Shown here piece by piece: positions 37,309 to 47,501 of a stretch of DNA of 64,000 nucleotides. This DNA is from Vibrio coralliilyticus (GTDB lineage Bacteria > Pseudomonadota > Gammaproteobacteria > Enterobacterales > Vibrionaceae), in NCBI RefSeq assembly GCF_024449095.1, contig NZ_CP024627.1:1054001-1118000 (forward strand), given 5' to 3'. The notes under the pieces were generated by a model. The model worked only from the letters and a program-made list of their open reading frames with translations. It was not told the DNA's origin and did no database searches. Position numbers and translations under genes: made by a program. Numbering within the stretch: the stretch's first letter is position 1; the number at the start of each line of letters is the position of its first letter.

Positions 37309-37833
37309 ATGACAAACAAAAGGCTGATCGTTTACTCTCTCTGGTTCCAAGTTGTCTGGCTTGTCGCGGTATTAGGCCGGGAGGACTTTGAGTGGGTGGC
37401 TGTTGGCCTTGTTGTTGTTAGTTACGTATACAGTCAGTTAGTCGCACCGATAAAGCTTGAACGAGTGTTTTTAATGGCGGTATTGGGCGTCGTTGTTGAT
37501 TACGCCAATATGACGCTGGGGATCTTTCGTTTCCAATTCAGTGAATTCCCGATTTGGTTGATGGCACTCTGGTTTATTTTTGCTTGGTATGCGTATTTTC
37601 TTGCCCCACTAGTGAGCCGATTTCCAATTTTTCTCGTATCTATATTAGGAGGAATTGGAGGAGCACTCAGTTATTTAGCAGGAGAAAAACTGGGCGCAGT
37701 CTATTTTCCTTTACCGACAACCACAACGATTCTTATATTAATGGTCGAGTGGTTACTCATAATTGCTGCTGTGATAAAGGTTTATGGAAATACGTCAAAT
37801 AAAATCGGTTACGCTGGCAGGGTTAATCGCTAG
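37309..37833 (+). CDS. DUF2878 family membrane protein
   Basis: A 174-residue protein with about five to six membrane segments and the DUF2878 core (WFQVVWLVAVLG near the start, then VVVDYANMTLGIFRF and PIWLMALWFIFAWY). It begins one base after the CFA-like gene. Function unknown; it regularly accompanies CFA-like operons in Vibrio and Shewanella. The last 50 bases overlap the next gene in another frame. Confidence 0.87.
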   Translation: MTNKRLIVYSLWFQVVWLVAVLGREDFEWVAVGLVVVSYVYSQLVAPIKLERVFLMAVLGVVVDYANMTLGIFRFQFSEFPIWLMALWFIFAWYAYFLAPLVSRFPIFLVSILGGIGGALSYLAGEKLGAVYFPLPTTTTILILMVEWLLIIAAVIKVYGNTSNKIGYAGRVNR

Positions 37834-38338
37834 CTCTTTAACCATCAGTACAAGCATAAAAGCTGATGCTGTGAGTGATAAAAATTGGCAGGAGTGGCGC
37901 CAAGTTGGGAGTGCTCAACTTACTTATTTCTTTTTCGAAATCTACCATTCTCAGCTTCTCACACCTACTGGTAATTATACCCAAAGCGGAGATCTTTCCC
38001 CACATCCTCTCGCTTTATCTATTGAGTATCAAAGAGATATTAGCCAAAAGCAGTTGGTTAATGCCACCAGAGAGCAGTGGGAGAAACTTGGCTATTCTGA
38101 CACTGGCCCATGGGTTACTCAGTTAGAAAAAATCTTCCCAGATATCAAAGATGGACAGCAACTGACCTACGTATCCGATGGTGATAAAGGACGTTTCTAC
38201 TTTTCTTCTCATCAAGAAAAAAATCAGTGGATTGGATCGATTACGGATCCGAAGCTCAATGACGCGTTTCTTGCGATCTGGCTATCTCCTCAAACGCAAT
38301 ACCCAAAGCTTAGACAAGACTTAATTGGAGCTAAGTAG
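37784..38338 (+). CDS. Exported chalcone-isomerase-like protein
   Basis: A 184-residue protein with a signal peptide (VTLAGLIASSLTISTSIKADA). The mature part, NWQEWRQVGSAQLTYFFFEIYHSQLLTPTG onward, is the chalcone-isomerase-like domain of bacteria, containing LSIEYQRDISQKQLVNATREQW and GRFYFSS. Such proteins bind fatty acids rather than chalcones in most characterised relatives. The start at 37784 lies 50 bases inside the DUF2878 gene; no later start would keep the signal peptide intact, so the overlap seems real. Confidence 0.88.
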   Translation: MEIRQIKSVTLAGLIASSLTISTSIKADAVSDKNWQEWRQVGSAQLTYFFFEIYHSQLLTPTGNYTQSGDLSPHPLALSIEYQRDISQKQLVNATREQWEKLGYSDTGPWVTQLEKIFPDIKDGQQLTYVSDGDKGRFYFSSHQEKNQWIGSITDPKLNDAFLAIWLSPQTQYPKLRQDLIGAK

Positions 38339-38339
38339 C

Positions 38340-38876
38340 ATGCGAAAAATGAAAACGGCCATCATCGGTGTACTTTTAACGATACTTATCGGCTGTTCGA
38401 CAGAAGTTTCTGAATATAAAGGAAGTACGCCAGCTTTTAATCTATTTGAGTACTTTGATGGTGAAGTGACCGCTTGGGGAATGGTTCAAGATTATACCAA
38501 TAAACAGCAGCGCCGTTTTAAGGTTGACATCGTTGGCACTATTAATGGAGATACCATAACTCTCGTTGAAGATTTTGTGTTTGATGATGGTGAGCTTGAC
38601 CAGAGAATTTGGAAAATTAAGCGATTAAGTGACAGCACTTATGAGGGGGAAGCGGGGGATATATTGGGTATTGCACAAGGTAAAGAAGTAGGTAATGCGC
38701 TCCACTGGGTATACGACTTTGAGCTGACCCTTGATGATTCAAAGGTGAAGGTCACTTTTGATGATTGGTTATTCAGACAGGACGATCGACATGTATTTAA
38801 TATCACCAGTATTCGTAAGTTGGGTGTTGAAGTCGGTCAAATCACTTTGTTCTTTCAAAAACGGACACCGAATTAA
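38340..38876 (+). CDS. DUF3833 lipoprotein
   Basis: A 178-residue protein with a lipobox (LLTILIGC, Cys near residue 20), so a predicted lipoprotein. The mature domain (NLFEYFDGEVTAWGMVQDYTNKQQRRFKVDI and DDWLFRQDDRHVFNITSIRKLG) is DUF3833. Last gene of the operon, beginning one base after the chalcone-isomerase-like gene. ATG 38340 has a GGAG site eight bases upstream. Function unknown; location suggests lipid handling in the envelope. Confidence 0.88.
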   Translation: MRKMKTAIIGVLLTILIGCSTEVSEYKGSTPAFNLFEYFDGEVTAWGMVQDYTNKQQRRFKVDIVGTINGDTITLVEDFVFDDGELDQRIWKIKRLSDSTYEGEAGDILGIAQGKEVGNALHWVYDFELTLDDSKVKVTFDDWLFRQDDRHVFNITSIRKLGVEVGQITLFFQKRTPN

Positions 38877-38912
38877 CTCGATAGCTTTCAGGTAATTGGG
38901 AGTCAAAAAGAA

Positions 38913-38946
38913 AGGGTTGACGTTGTTACGTCAACCCTGTTGTTTT
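38913..38946. terminator. Terminator between the stress operon and purB
   Basis: Ten-base-pair stem AGGGTTGACG/CGTCAACCCT with a six-base loop, followed by TGTTGTTTTT on the plus strand; the minus strand has AAAAAG before it, so purB may use it too. Confidence 0.75.
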
Positions 38947-38960
38947 TATACCGTGTTCTA

Positions 38961-40420
<1,460 letters not shown>

Positions 40421-40436
40421 TGGGTTTGTTCTGGTA

Positions 40437-40467
40437 GAAAAAATACGCTCGCGTCGTGACGCGAGCG
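40437..40467 (-). terminator. Terminator after hflD
   Basis: Ten-base-pair stem CGCTCGCGTC/GACGCGAGCG with a two-base gap; on the minus strand followed by TATTTTTT. It ends the mnmA-hflD transcript. Confidence 0.82.
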
Positions 40468-40480
40468 GTATGATTAAGTC

Positions 40481-41098
40481 TTACATTCTGGCGAGTAGGA
40501 TTTGAGCTTGTTCAACCATCTTCTTACGCCCAAAGATAAGGTGACGGCGCTTGCCTCCGACTTGACGCCAAAGCACTGCGCTTCGAATACCCGATAGCAG
40601 CAATGCTCTAACCTTGTGCTGGTTACCTGTCTGCTGTAGGACAGAAGGGGTACCAGTGACTTGGATTCTAGGACCAATTGGGCTAATGACATCGAGATAG
40701 ATACTGGCCAAGTTGCTGATCATTTGGTCGTCAAGCAACTCAAAGTGATCAAGCTGTCTTTCGATCATCTGGATACGATCACCAAGTTGAGACATTGCAT
40801 CGTTACGGCCACTCAGCTTACGTTCTAACGCCATCAGGCTAATAATGTAGCGAGTAATTTCACTACCAGTAGGGGTACTATCAATGCCTTTTACTAGGCA
40901 CTCAAGTCCTAGCTTTAAATCCGACTCACGACCATAAACACTAACGGTGTTGCTTGGGTTAATGTTGAGGATCGCTTTTAGTGACGTTTCAAACGCATCA
41001 GAGTCACAGTGACCATTTTTCGCGACCTGTTGAACCAGAGCGACAGCTTGGCAAATTCCTGCAAATGCGATGGTGCGATCGTAAAGTGCGTTAGCCAC
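40481..41098 (-). CDS. hflD: HflD family protein
   Basis: A 205-residue helical protein. Typical stretches: [23 protein letters not shown] at the start, then [13 protein letters not shown] and [10 protein letters not shown], and [38 protein letters not shown] at the end. HflD in E. coli is a peripheral membrane protein that modulates lambda lysogeny through CII; the cellular role is unclear. It lies between mnmA and purB, the standard gammaproteobacterial order, 26 bases after mnmA. Confidence 0.94.
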   Translation of the reverse strand: MANALYDRTIAFAGICQAVALVQQVAKNGHCDSDAFETSLKAILNINPSNTVSVYGRESDLKLGLECLVKGIDSTPTGSEITRYIISLMALERKLSGRNDAMSQLGDRIQMIERQLDHFELLDDQMISNLASIYLDVISPIGPRIQVTGTPSVLQQTGNQHKVRALLLSGIRSAVLWRQVGGKRRHLIFGRKKMVEQAQILLARM

Positions 41099-41124
41099 GT
41101 AGTAATACTCCTAAATGCGTTGAA

Positions 41125-42246
41125 TTAAATTCGTTCTTCAATGATGCCGCCACCTAAGCAGACATCGTCTTTATAAAATACCGCTGACTGACCAGGAGTC
41201 ACGGCGACCTGGGGATCGTCGAAGATTACTTTGATCGTTTCATCATCAATAGGGATGAGAGTACATGGAATATCTGTCTGACGGTAACGCGTTTTCACGC
41301 TGCACTGAACAGGTGCTTTGATGACTTCACGGTCTACCCAGTGTAGTTGAGAGGCAATTAGCCCTTGAGACTTTAGTAATGGATGATCAGCGCCTTGAAC
41401 TGCGATAAGTACGTTACGCTTTAAATCTTTATCAGCAACGTACCAAGGATCTTCATTGCCGCCACCACCTTTCTGGCCACCAATATGCAGGCCTTTACGT
41501 TGTCCCAAAGTGTGATACATCAGACCTTGGTGCTCACCGATCACTTTACCTTCCGGTGTTTCGATCTTACCTGGTTGTGCCGGTAAATAGCGTGACAAGA
41601 AGTCGGTGAATTTACGCTCACCGATGAAGCAGATTCCGGTTGAGTCTTTTTTCTTAGCGGTAATCAAATCTTGCTCTTCTGCAATACGACGTACTTCAGG
41701 CTTTTCTAGTTCACCGACAGGGAAAAGACTGCGAGCGATTTGCTCACTGCTGAGTGTGTACAAGAAATAGCTTTGATCTTTATTACCATCAAGGCCACGA
41801 AGCATTTGAGGTTTTTCGCCGTTTTCAGGGAAAGTACGGCGTACGTAGTGACCCATTGCGATGTAGTCGGCATCGAGCACTTCATCGGCGAATTCAAGAA
41901 AAGCTTTGAACTTGATTTCTTTGTTACAAAGGATATCTGGGTTAGGGGTGCGGCCAGCTTTGTATTCTGCCAAAAAGTATTCAAAAACGTTGTCCCAGTA
42001 CTCTGCAGCAAAGTTGATGGTGTGCAGATGAATACCTAGCTTGTCACAAACGGCTTGAGCGTCAGCCAAATCTTCTGCAGCAGTACAGTATTCTTCGTTA
42101 TCGTCTTCCTCCCAGTTCTTCATGAACAGTCCTTCGACCTGATAGCCCTGTTGTTTCAGAAGATACGCGGAAACGGATGAGTCGACACCGCCAGACATGC
42201 CGACGATAACTTTCTTTTTACTGTTGTCAGTACAGTTCTCAGACAT
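41125..42246 (-). CDS. mnmA: tRNA-specific 2-thiouridylase MnmA
   Basis: A 373-residue enzyme that thiolates U34 of tRNA Lys, Glu and Gln. The PP-loop [16 protein letters not shown] is near residue 15, the first catalytic Cys is in [12 protein letters not shown] (about 102) and the second in [13 protein letters not shown] (about 199). I start at ATG 42246 (MSENCTDN). It heads the leftward mnmA-hflD pair, followed by the hflD terminator. Confidence 0.97.
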   Translation of the reverse strand: MSENCTDNSKKKVIVGMSGGVDSSVSAYLLKQQGYQVEGLFMKNWEEDDNEEYCTAAEDLADAQAVCDKLGIHLHTINFAAEYWDNVFEYFLAEYKAGRTPNPDILCNKEIKFKAFLEFADEVLDADYIAMGHYVRRTFPENGEKPQMLRGLDGNKDQSYFLYTLSSEQIARSLFPVGELEKPEVRRIAEEQDLITAKKKDSTGICFIGERKFTDFLSRYLPAQPGKIETPEGKVIGEHQGLMYHTLGQRKGLHIGGQKGGGGNEDPWYVADKDLKRNVLIAVQGADHPLLKSQGLIASQLHWVDREVIKAPVQCSVKTRYRQTDIPCTLIPIDDETIKVIFDDPQVAVTPGQSAVFYKDDVCLGGGIIEERI

Positions 42247-42439
42247 TACTAAACACCACACAATTTAACTGGAGGCAGATCTTAACAGAAAGCGTTTCGA
42301 GGTGACAGTTCCGAGATCGAACTCACACTTCGATTTTGCTGCAATTTTACTCGCACGTAACTGAAATCTACGATTTTATGACTATAGACAGCCTATATAT
42401 GGCATAGTTGACGAAATTCAAGTTAAACAAGGTGTAAAC

Positions 42440-42709
42440 ATGAGTGATGATAACCAATTCATGTCGGAAGCAGAGCTGATTGAGATTGTTGAAAATCAGC
42501 TTGAAGATGGTAAGCCGCTGAAGGTTAAAGAAACGCTAATGCGATTGATGATGACGGGAACACCAAAAGACGAAGCCATAGCGATGATGGCTTGTGCTGT
42601 TTCGATTGAAATATTTGATGTCATGAAAAACGAGGGTAAATTCAACTTAAAGCGCTACTCTGAGCACTTAGACAGGCTCCCCGATATAGGGTTTATGGAA
42701 GGCGAATAA
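42440..42709 (+). CDS. Small acidic protein of unknown function
   Basis: An 89-residue, mostly helical acidic protein (SEAELIEIVENQLEDGKPLKVKETLMRLMMTGTPKDEAIAMMACAVSIEIFDV in outline). An AAGGTG site lies about six bases before the ATG. I recognise no named family; length and clean boundaries support a real gene. It lies alone between divergent mnmA and gsk. Confidence 0.72.
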   Translation: MSDDNQFMSEAELIEIVENQLEDGKPLKVKETLMRLMMTGTPKDEAIAMMACAVSIEIFDVMKNEGKFNLKRYSEHLDRLPDIGFMEGE

Positions 42710-42767
42710 GCCTCCATTTAGGTACCCAATGTGCCACTCAAATAGAGCTGGCATATTTTTCATACAG

Positions 42768-42785
42768 ACCCTTGAAGGGTTTTAT
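42768..42785 (+). terminator. Weak terminator after the small acidic gene
   Basis: Short stem ACCC/GGGT with a five-base loop followed by TTTTAT; modest strength. Confidence 0.4.
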
Positions 42786-42823
42786 GAGTCCCTCTTATTT
42801 ATTACATCAAGATTAAATTTTAG

Positions 42824-42843
42824 TGGCAAACGTTTGCTATAAT
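42824..42843 (+). promoter_or_regulatory. gsk promoter -10 with adjoining PurR box
   Basis: TGGCAAACGTTTGCTA (42824-42839) contains the perfect palindrome GCAAACGTTTGC and abuts a consensus -10, TATAAT (42838-42843). A bound repressor would occupy the -35/-10 spacer. No good -35 is visible at 17 bases, which fits a regulated promoter. Confidence 0.8.
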
Positions 42844-42916
42844 TCCAGTTATTGCCGCGTTAGGTAGTGCGAGGTAGAATCCGGCATCCTTTCATCCCTT
42901 ACTCAGAATATTTGTT

Positions 42917-44221
42917 ATGAAGTTTCCTGGCCAACGAAAATCTAAGCACTATTTTCCTGTGCATGCGCGTGACCCTTTAGTGAGTCAATCTCAAGAAAGC
43001 AAGAAAATGTCCAGCACGCACATTATTGGTATTGACCAAACTTTGGTCGATATTGAAGCGAAAGTAAGCTCGGAGCTTATTGAGAAATACAAGCTGAGTA
43101 AAGGTCACTCATTAGTCATAGATGATGCTACTGCAGAAGCGCTTTATAATGAGTTGAAAGATAATGCCCTCATCACCAATGAATATGCTGGTGGGACGAT
43201 CGGTAATACACTTCATAACTATTCTGTTCTGGCCGATGATCGTTCAACACTTTTGGGTGTCATGAGCCAAGATATTAAGATCGGAAGTTACGGCTTTCGC
43301 TATTTATGCAACACTTCAAGCCGGATGGATTTGAATTACCTTCAAGGTGTTGATGGTGCAATTGGTCGGTGTTTTGCTCTCATTTCTGATGATGGTGAAA
43401 GGACGTTTGCTATTAGCGAAGGTCAGATGAATCAATTACATCCAAGTAGTATTCCTGAAACGATTTTCGAGAATGCCTCTGCTTTAGTATTAACCGCCTA
43501 TTTAGTGCGTTGCAAAGAAGGTGATCCAATGCCGGAAGCGACGATGAAAGCCATTGAATATGCGAAGAAATACAATGTGCCAGTCGTTCTTACTCTCGGA
43601 ACGAAATTTGTGATTCAAGATGATCCTGTATTCTGGCAAGACTTTTTGCGTGACCACGTTAGCGTCGTAGCAATGAATGAGGATGAAGCTGAGGCGTTAA
43701 CCGGTGAGTCCGATCCGTTAGCGGCGTCAGATAAGACATTGGAGTGGGTAGATTTGGTTCTCTGTACCGCCGGTCCTGTGGGTCTATTTATGGCAGGTTA
43801 TACTGAGGAAGCGGCCAAGCGTCAGACTTCTCTACCATTACTTCCAGGTAGTATTGCTGAATTTAATCGTTTTGAATTTAGTCGTCCAGCAGCGAAAGCG
43901 GCCTGTGAGAACCCAATTAAGGTGTATTCGCATATTTCACCTTACATGGGGGGGCCAGAAAAAATTAAAAATACTAATGGGGCAGGTGATGCAGCATTGT
44001 CCGCGTTATTGCATGATATGGCTGCGAATAAATACCATAAAGAAAATGTGCCTAATTCAAGTAAGCATGCACATACATTCTTGACATATTCGTCATTCTC
44101 TCAGGTTTGCAAATATTCGAATCGTGCTAGTTATGAGGTTTTAGTTCAGCATTCACCACGCCTATCACGAGGCTTGCCAGAGCGTGAAGATAGTTTAGAA
44201 GAAGCATATTGGGAACGTTAA
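42917..44221 (+). CDS. gsk: Inosine-guanosine kinase
   Basis: A 434-residue PfkB/ribokinase-family nucleoside kinase, same length as E. coli Gsk. It opens MKFPGQRKSKHYFPVHARDPL, has AGGTIGNTLHNYSVLADDRS, MNEDEAEALTGESDPL, and the catalytic anion-hole loop NTNGAGDAALSALLHD with its Asp near residue 356, ending SPRLSRGLPEREDSLEE. It salvages guanosine and inosine to GMP and IMP. A PurR box and -10 lie about 75-90 bases before the ATG, so salvage is probably repressed with the purine regulon. Confidence 0.96.
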   Translation: MKFPGQRKSKHYFPVHARDPLVSQSQESKKMSSTHIIGIDQTLVDIEAKVSSELIEKYKLSKGHSLVIDDATAEALYNELKDNALITNEYAGGTIGNTLHNYSVLADDRSTLLGVMSQDIKIGSYGFRYLCNTSSRMDLNYLQGVDGAIGRCFALISDDGERTFAISEGQMNQLHPSSIPETIFENASALVLTAYLVRCKEGDPMPEATMKAIEYAKKYNVPVVLTLGTKFVIQDDPVFWQDFLRDHVSVVAMNEDEAEALTGESDPLAASDKTLEWVDLVLCTAGPVGLFMAGYTEEAAKRQTSLPLLPGSIAEFNRFEFSRPAAKAACENPIKVYSHISPYMGGPEKIKNTNGAGDAALSALLHDMAANKYHKENVPNSSKHAHTFLTYSSFSQVCKYSNRASYEVLVQHSPRLSRGLPEREDSLEEAYWER

Positions 44222-44240
44222 TTCAGTAATAATTAATTAC

Positions 44241-44270
44241 AAAAAAACCTCGCATAGCGAGGTTTTTTTT
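44241..44270. terminator. Terminator between gsk and hns
   Basis: Stem AACCTCGC/GCGAGGTT with a three-base loop, flanked by seven A and eight T, so it can work in both directions. Confidence 0.88.
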
Positions 44271-44313
44271 ACAATACAAAAGTGTTTATTAAAAACACTT
44301 CTATAAATTTCAA

Positions 44314-44721
44314 TTAGATCAGGAAGTCATCAAGTGATTTACCTGCATCTAGCTGTTCTTGGATTGCTGAAGGTGTACGACCTTGACCTGTCCATGTTTT
44401 TTCTTCGCCGTTAGCATCTACATATTTGTATTTTGCTGGGCGTGGAGCGCGTTTTGATTTCTGTTTACCAGTAGCTTCACCTGCTAGAGCTGAAATAACC
44501 ATGTCTTTATCTAGACCTAGTTGCTTAATTTGCTCAGCAATATCTGCCAATTTTGCTTCTTGTGCTGCTTTGGCTTCACGCTCTGCTTCTTCCGCTTCTT
44601 TTCGTTCAGCTACAACAGTTGATAATTTGTCTAGAGCTTCCTCTAGTTGTTCCAAGGTAAGCTCACGCGCAAATGCTCGTAGGCTACGAATGTTTAATAG
44701 AGTTTTTGTTAGTTCCGACAT
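44314..44721 (-). CDS. hns: H-NS family nucleoid protein (VicH-like)
   Basis: A 135-residue H-NS. The N-terminal oligomerisation part MSELTKTLLNIRSLRAFAREL and a long coiled coil (about 20-70, Glu/Ala/Lys rich) lead to the C-terminal DNA-binding domain with KYKYVDANGEEKTWTGQGRTPSAI, containing the T-W-T-G-Q-G-R-T-P minor-groove loop. It silences AT-rich, often horizontally acquired genes. ATG 44721 is used; an in-frame GTG four codons earlier is less likely. The position between gsk and the lysine carrier gene is the Vibrio cholerae vicH position. Confidence 0.97.
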   Translation of the reverse strand: MSELTKTLLNIRSLRAFARELTLEQLEEALDKLSTVVAERKEAEEAEREAKAAQEAKLADIAEQIKQLGLDKDMVISALAGEATGKQKSKRAPRPAKYKYVDANGEEKTWTGQGRTPSAIQEQLDAGKSLDDFLI

Positions 44722-45327
44722 GTAATTTCCCACTTAATTAAGGAGCCGATGAAATAAATATTAAACCCGTATTATTCGCAATACAATATTTTCCAGTTAA
44801 ATTGTTATAAAAACTATTAATTAATCGCCTAAGGATTAGAGTAATGAGACCTTTCTTATTAACTGATGAATTCTTGTTGCATAGAATATCGTTGGTTTTG
44901 TGATTTTGACAATACTGATAGAGGATAAGTTTCATACACTAATGATATTTATTTTATATCATAAAAATAAGTTGGATTATCCTTTTGTCATGACATTATC
45001 AAGATAGTAACAAATCTTCTTTAATTCATATTTTTTCTCACTAAATGCTGATTTTTTTCTTCACTTTACGAGCGTAATCGAAGATGTACATCGAAAAGAC
45101 CGAGTTGATGAATAAATAGGAAGGGTCATCGCTCGCCCATTATGATATTAGTTGAGCTTAAATGGTATGAGCAGAAACTTTATGCACAGAAGAAGAAAAA
45201 TCATTAATGCTTAATTGGGTAAGATGTATTGCAATGGGGCTTTCGATCAGTACAATGGGCGCCACCTAATGCGATGTGTTGGTTAAATTGTTGTTAAAAT
45301 TGTTTTTCAGTAGTTTAAAATATCAAC
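44722..45327. other. AT-rich intergenic region upstream of hns and of the lysine riboswitch
   Basis: About 600 bases with no supported gene. It holds the hns promoter on the left. On the right, TTGTTA (45291-45296) and TAAAAT (45316-45321) make a possible promoter with a long 19-base spacer whose start site near 45328 would fall just before the riboswitch aptamer. A 65-codon leftward frame (44738-44935) lies in the hns leader and lacks a ribosome-binding site. Confidence 0.45.
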
Positions 45328-45510
45328 TGTCGCGGTAGAGGTGCGAAATAAATCAGTAGTATTTGTTGGGGTGATGCCAATGAACAGATATGAAAGGTTG
45401 TTTTGCCGAAGTGAGTATTCATATCAACGGTGCTTGCTGGGGTTACACTCGAAAGGGGTAACACTGCCATAGTCTATAATTTTGTAAAACTATGGAGCGC
45501 TACTGTAGGG
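45328..45510 (+). ncRNA. Lysine riboswitch (L-box)
   Basis: Sequence shows the L-box landmarks in order: GGTAGAGGTGCG at the 5' side, the TTGGGGTGATGCC and TTGTTTTGCCGAAGT core, TCAACGGTGCTTGCTGGGGT, the hairpin GGGTTACACTCGAAAGGGGTAACACTG, CATAGTC/GACTATG-like helix pieces, and GGAGCGCTACTGT at the 3' side. P1 can form between GCGGTAG (45332-45338) and CTACTGT (45500-45506). Lysine binding to such RNAs lowers expression of lysine synthesis or uptake genes; here the gene is the NhaC-family carrier downstream. Confidence 0.9.
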
Positions 45511-45590
45511 CAGGGTGGAGTTTTCGCTTCCCTTTCGCTTAGTTCAACATAAATTGTTTGATACTCATTTCTTTCAATTTATCTGCAGTA

Positions 45591-45625
45591 GATCTCTAAC
45601 CATTGATTACTGGTTTTTGAAGATC
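45591..45625 (+). promoter_or_regulatory. Hairpin directly before the lysW start codon
   Basis: GATCT (45591-45595) pairs with AGATC (45621-45625) and AACCA (45598-45602) with TGGTT (45611-45615). The 3' arm contains the GAAG ribosome-binding element and ends at the ATG. It may be the riboswitch expression platform acting on translation. Confidence 0.45.
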
Positions 45626-47227
45626 ATGAATTTAATTGATTTTGCAACATCTCCGATTTCTTTGCTACCTCCATTGGTTGCACTGAGTTTGGCGATTATT
45701 ACTCGTCGTGTACTGGTGTCTTTAGGTGTGGGTATCACTTTGGGCGCTGTCCTTCTTAACGATTACTCTCTGGGTAATACACTCAGCTATGTAGGCTCAA
45801 CGGTATCGAGTGTCTTCATTGAAGACGGCGGTATTAATACATGGAATATGAGTATCGTTGGTTTCCTACTTTTACTTGGTATGATGACGGCGTTACTGAC
45901 GTTATCGGGTGGTACCCGTGCTTTCGCCGAATGGGCGCAATCGCGCGTTAAAAGTAAACGTGGTTCCAAATTACTCGCGGCTTTTCTAGGCGTATTTATT
46001 TTTGTTGATGACTATTTTAACAGCCTAGCCGTTGGTGCGATTTCTCGTCCTGTCACAGACCGCTTCTATGTGTCTCGAGCTAAATTGGCTTACATCTTAG
46101 ACTCAACAGCAGCACCAATGTGTGTGATTATGCCTGCATCAAGCTGGGGCGCGTATATCATGACGATTATTGGTGGCATTCTCGTTTCACATGGCATTAC
46201 TGAGTATTCCGCTCTTGGCGCATATGTGCGTCTTATTCCAATGAACTTCTATGCGGTATTTGCATTGCTGATGGTGTTTGCCGTTGCTTGGTTTGGCCTT
46301 GATATTGGTAAAATGCGTAATCACGAAATTGCGGCCTCACAAGGCCATGGTTTTGAGAAAGAGCAAGCGAATGATTCACAGGAAGCTCATGAAATCAATG
46401 AAGAGTTAGATATTCAAGAGAGCGAAGGCGGTAAAGTTTCAGACTTGGTTTTACCGATCGTATTCCTGATTGTTGCGACCATTGCTTCTATGTTATACAC
46501 CGGCGGTCAAGCTTTGGCTGCTGATGGCAAGGCATTTAATATTCTAGGTGCCTTTGAAAACACCGATGTAGGCACCTCGTTAATTTATGGTGGCCTTGTT
46601 GGTTTAGCTATCGCACTGTTTACGGTATTTAAGCAAGGTATTGCGGTAAGCGAGATCACACGCACACTATGGATTGGTGCAAAATCAATGTTTGGTGCCA
46701 TTTTGATCTTAGTTTTTGCTTGGACTATTGGCTCAGTGATTGGTGATATGAATACGGGTAAATACCTGTCGACATTGGCGCAAGGTAATATAAATCCAAA
46801 TTGGCTGCCAGTTATTCTATTCCTACTCTCTGGCCTTATGGCATTTTCTACCGGTACGTCATGGGGGACATTTGGCATCATGCTTCCAATTGCCGGTGAT
46901 ATGGCTGGCGCAACGGATCTTGCTTTGATGTTGCCTATGCTAAGTGCTGTATTAGCTGGTTCAGTATTTGGTGACCACTGCTCGCCAATTTCTGATACGA
47001 CGATTCTATCTTCAACAGGGGCTCGTTGTAACCATATTGATCATGTAGCGACCCAGTTACCTTATGCGCTTTCAGTGGCTGCTGTATCTTGTATTGGTTT
47101 TATCACATTGGGGATGACGGCTTCCGTAGGAATTTCATTTGCCGCTTCAGCCGTTGCCTTCTTTGGCGTTTGTGTATTGTTGTCAATTCTTTCAAGAGCC
47201 AAGATAGCAAGCTGTCATAACGCTTAA
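45626..47227 (+). CDS. lysW: NhaC-family transporter, predicted lysine carrier (LysW-like)
   Basis: A 533-residue membrane protein with about twelve membrane segments and a charged central loop (about 225-275). NhaC-family text: ALSLAIITRRVLVSLGVGI, IFVDDYFNSLAVGAI, DSTAAPMCVIMPASSWGAY, STGTSWGTFGIMLP and GDHCSPISDTTILSSTGA. NhaC proteins are usually called Na+/H+ antiporters. Comparative work on lysine riboswitches proposed that NhaC members behind L-boxes in Vibrio are lysine transporters (LysW), and this gene has an L-box upstream. I start at ATG 45626 (MNLIDFATSP); a frame from 45515 would begin just after the aptamer, in the expression platform. Confidence 0.88.
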   Translation: MNLIDFATSPISLLPPLVALSLAIITRRVLVSLGVGITLGAVLLNDYSLGNTLSYVGSTVSSVFIEDGGINTWNMSIVGFLLLLGMMTALLTLSGGTRAFAEWAQSRVKSKRGSKLLAAFLGVFIFVDDYFNSLAVGAISRPVTDRFYVSRAKLAYILDSTAAPMCVIMPASSWGAYIMTIIGGILVSHGITEYSALGAYVRLIPMNFYAVFALLMVFAVAWFGLDIGKMRNHEIAASQGHGFEKEQANDSQEAHEINEELDIQESEGGKVSDLVLPIVFLIVATIASMLYTGGQALAADGKAFNILGAFENTDVGTSLIYGGLVGLAIALFTVFKQGIAVSEITRTLWIGAKSMFGAILILVFAWTIGSVIGDMNTGKYLSTLAQGNINPNWLPVILFLLSGLMAFSTGTSWGTFGIMLPIAGDMAGATDLALMLPMLSAVLAGSVFGDHCSPISDTTILSSTGARCNHIDHVATQLPYALSVAAVSCIGFITLGMTASVGISFAASAVAFFGVCVLLSILSRAKIASCHNA

Positions 47228-47251
47228 TGAATTGAACTCAATAAAGAACTT

Positions 47252-47277
47252 AAAAGGGAGCGAAAGCTCCTTTTTTA
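47252..47277 (+). terminator. Terminator after lysW
   Basis: Stem GGGAGC/GCTCCT capped by GAAA, followed by six T. Confidence 0.85.
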
Positions 47278-47379
47278 TTTGTCTAATACAAATTTTAAAA
47301 ATCTTTAATTTTTAGTTGAAAAATAGTTTTTCCTTGGTTAGTGTGGTTATCAAGCAAGCGAACTGAAGAGCTTATAAGT

Positions 47380-47427
47380 ATGCGTAATTTTGTAATGAAC
47401 ATTCATCACCATCATCACCCAGTCTAG
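47380..47427 (+). CDS. hisL: His operon leader peptide
   Basis: A 15-residue peptide MRNFVMNIHHHHHPV with five consecutive His codons, ending in TAG. Too short for usual gene callers. Scarcity of charged histidyl-tRNA stalls the ribosome here and prevents formation of the downstream terminator. Confidence 0.93.
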   Translation: MRNFVMNIHHHHHPV

Positions 47428-47501
47428 TCTTTCGGGAGATGTACGCATACCCGGGGGACAGGAAACTCCCGGAGGCAGAAATCGCAAACTACAAGATTTA
47501 G

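Noticed and set aside
44738..44935. Leftward 65-codon frame upstream of hns
   Set aside because: AT-rich low-complexity translation, no ribosome-binding site, lies in the hns leader.
45515..45625. N-terminal extension of the lysine carrier
   Set aside because: It begins immediately after the riboswitch aptamer, in the expression platform, and does not fit the NhaC N terminus.
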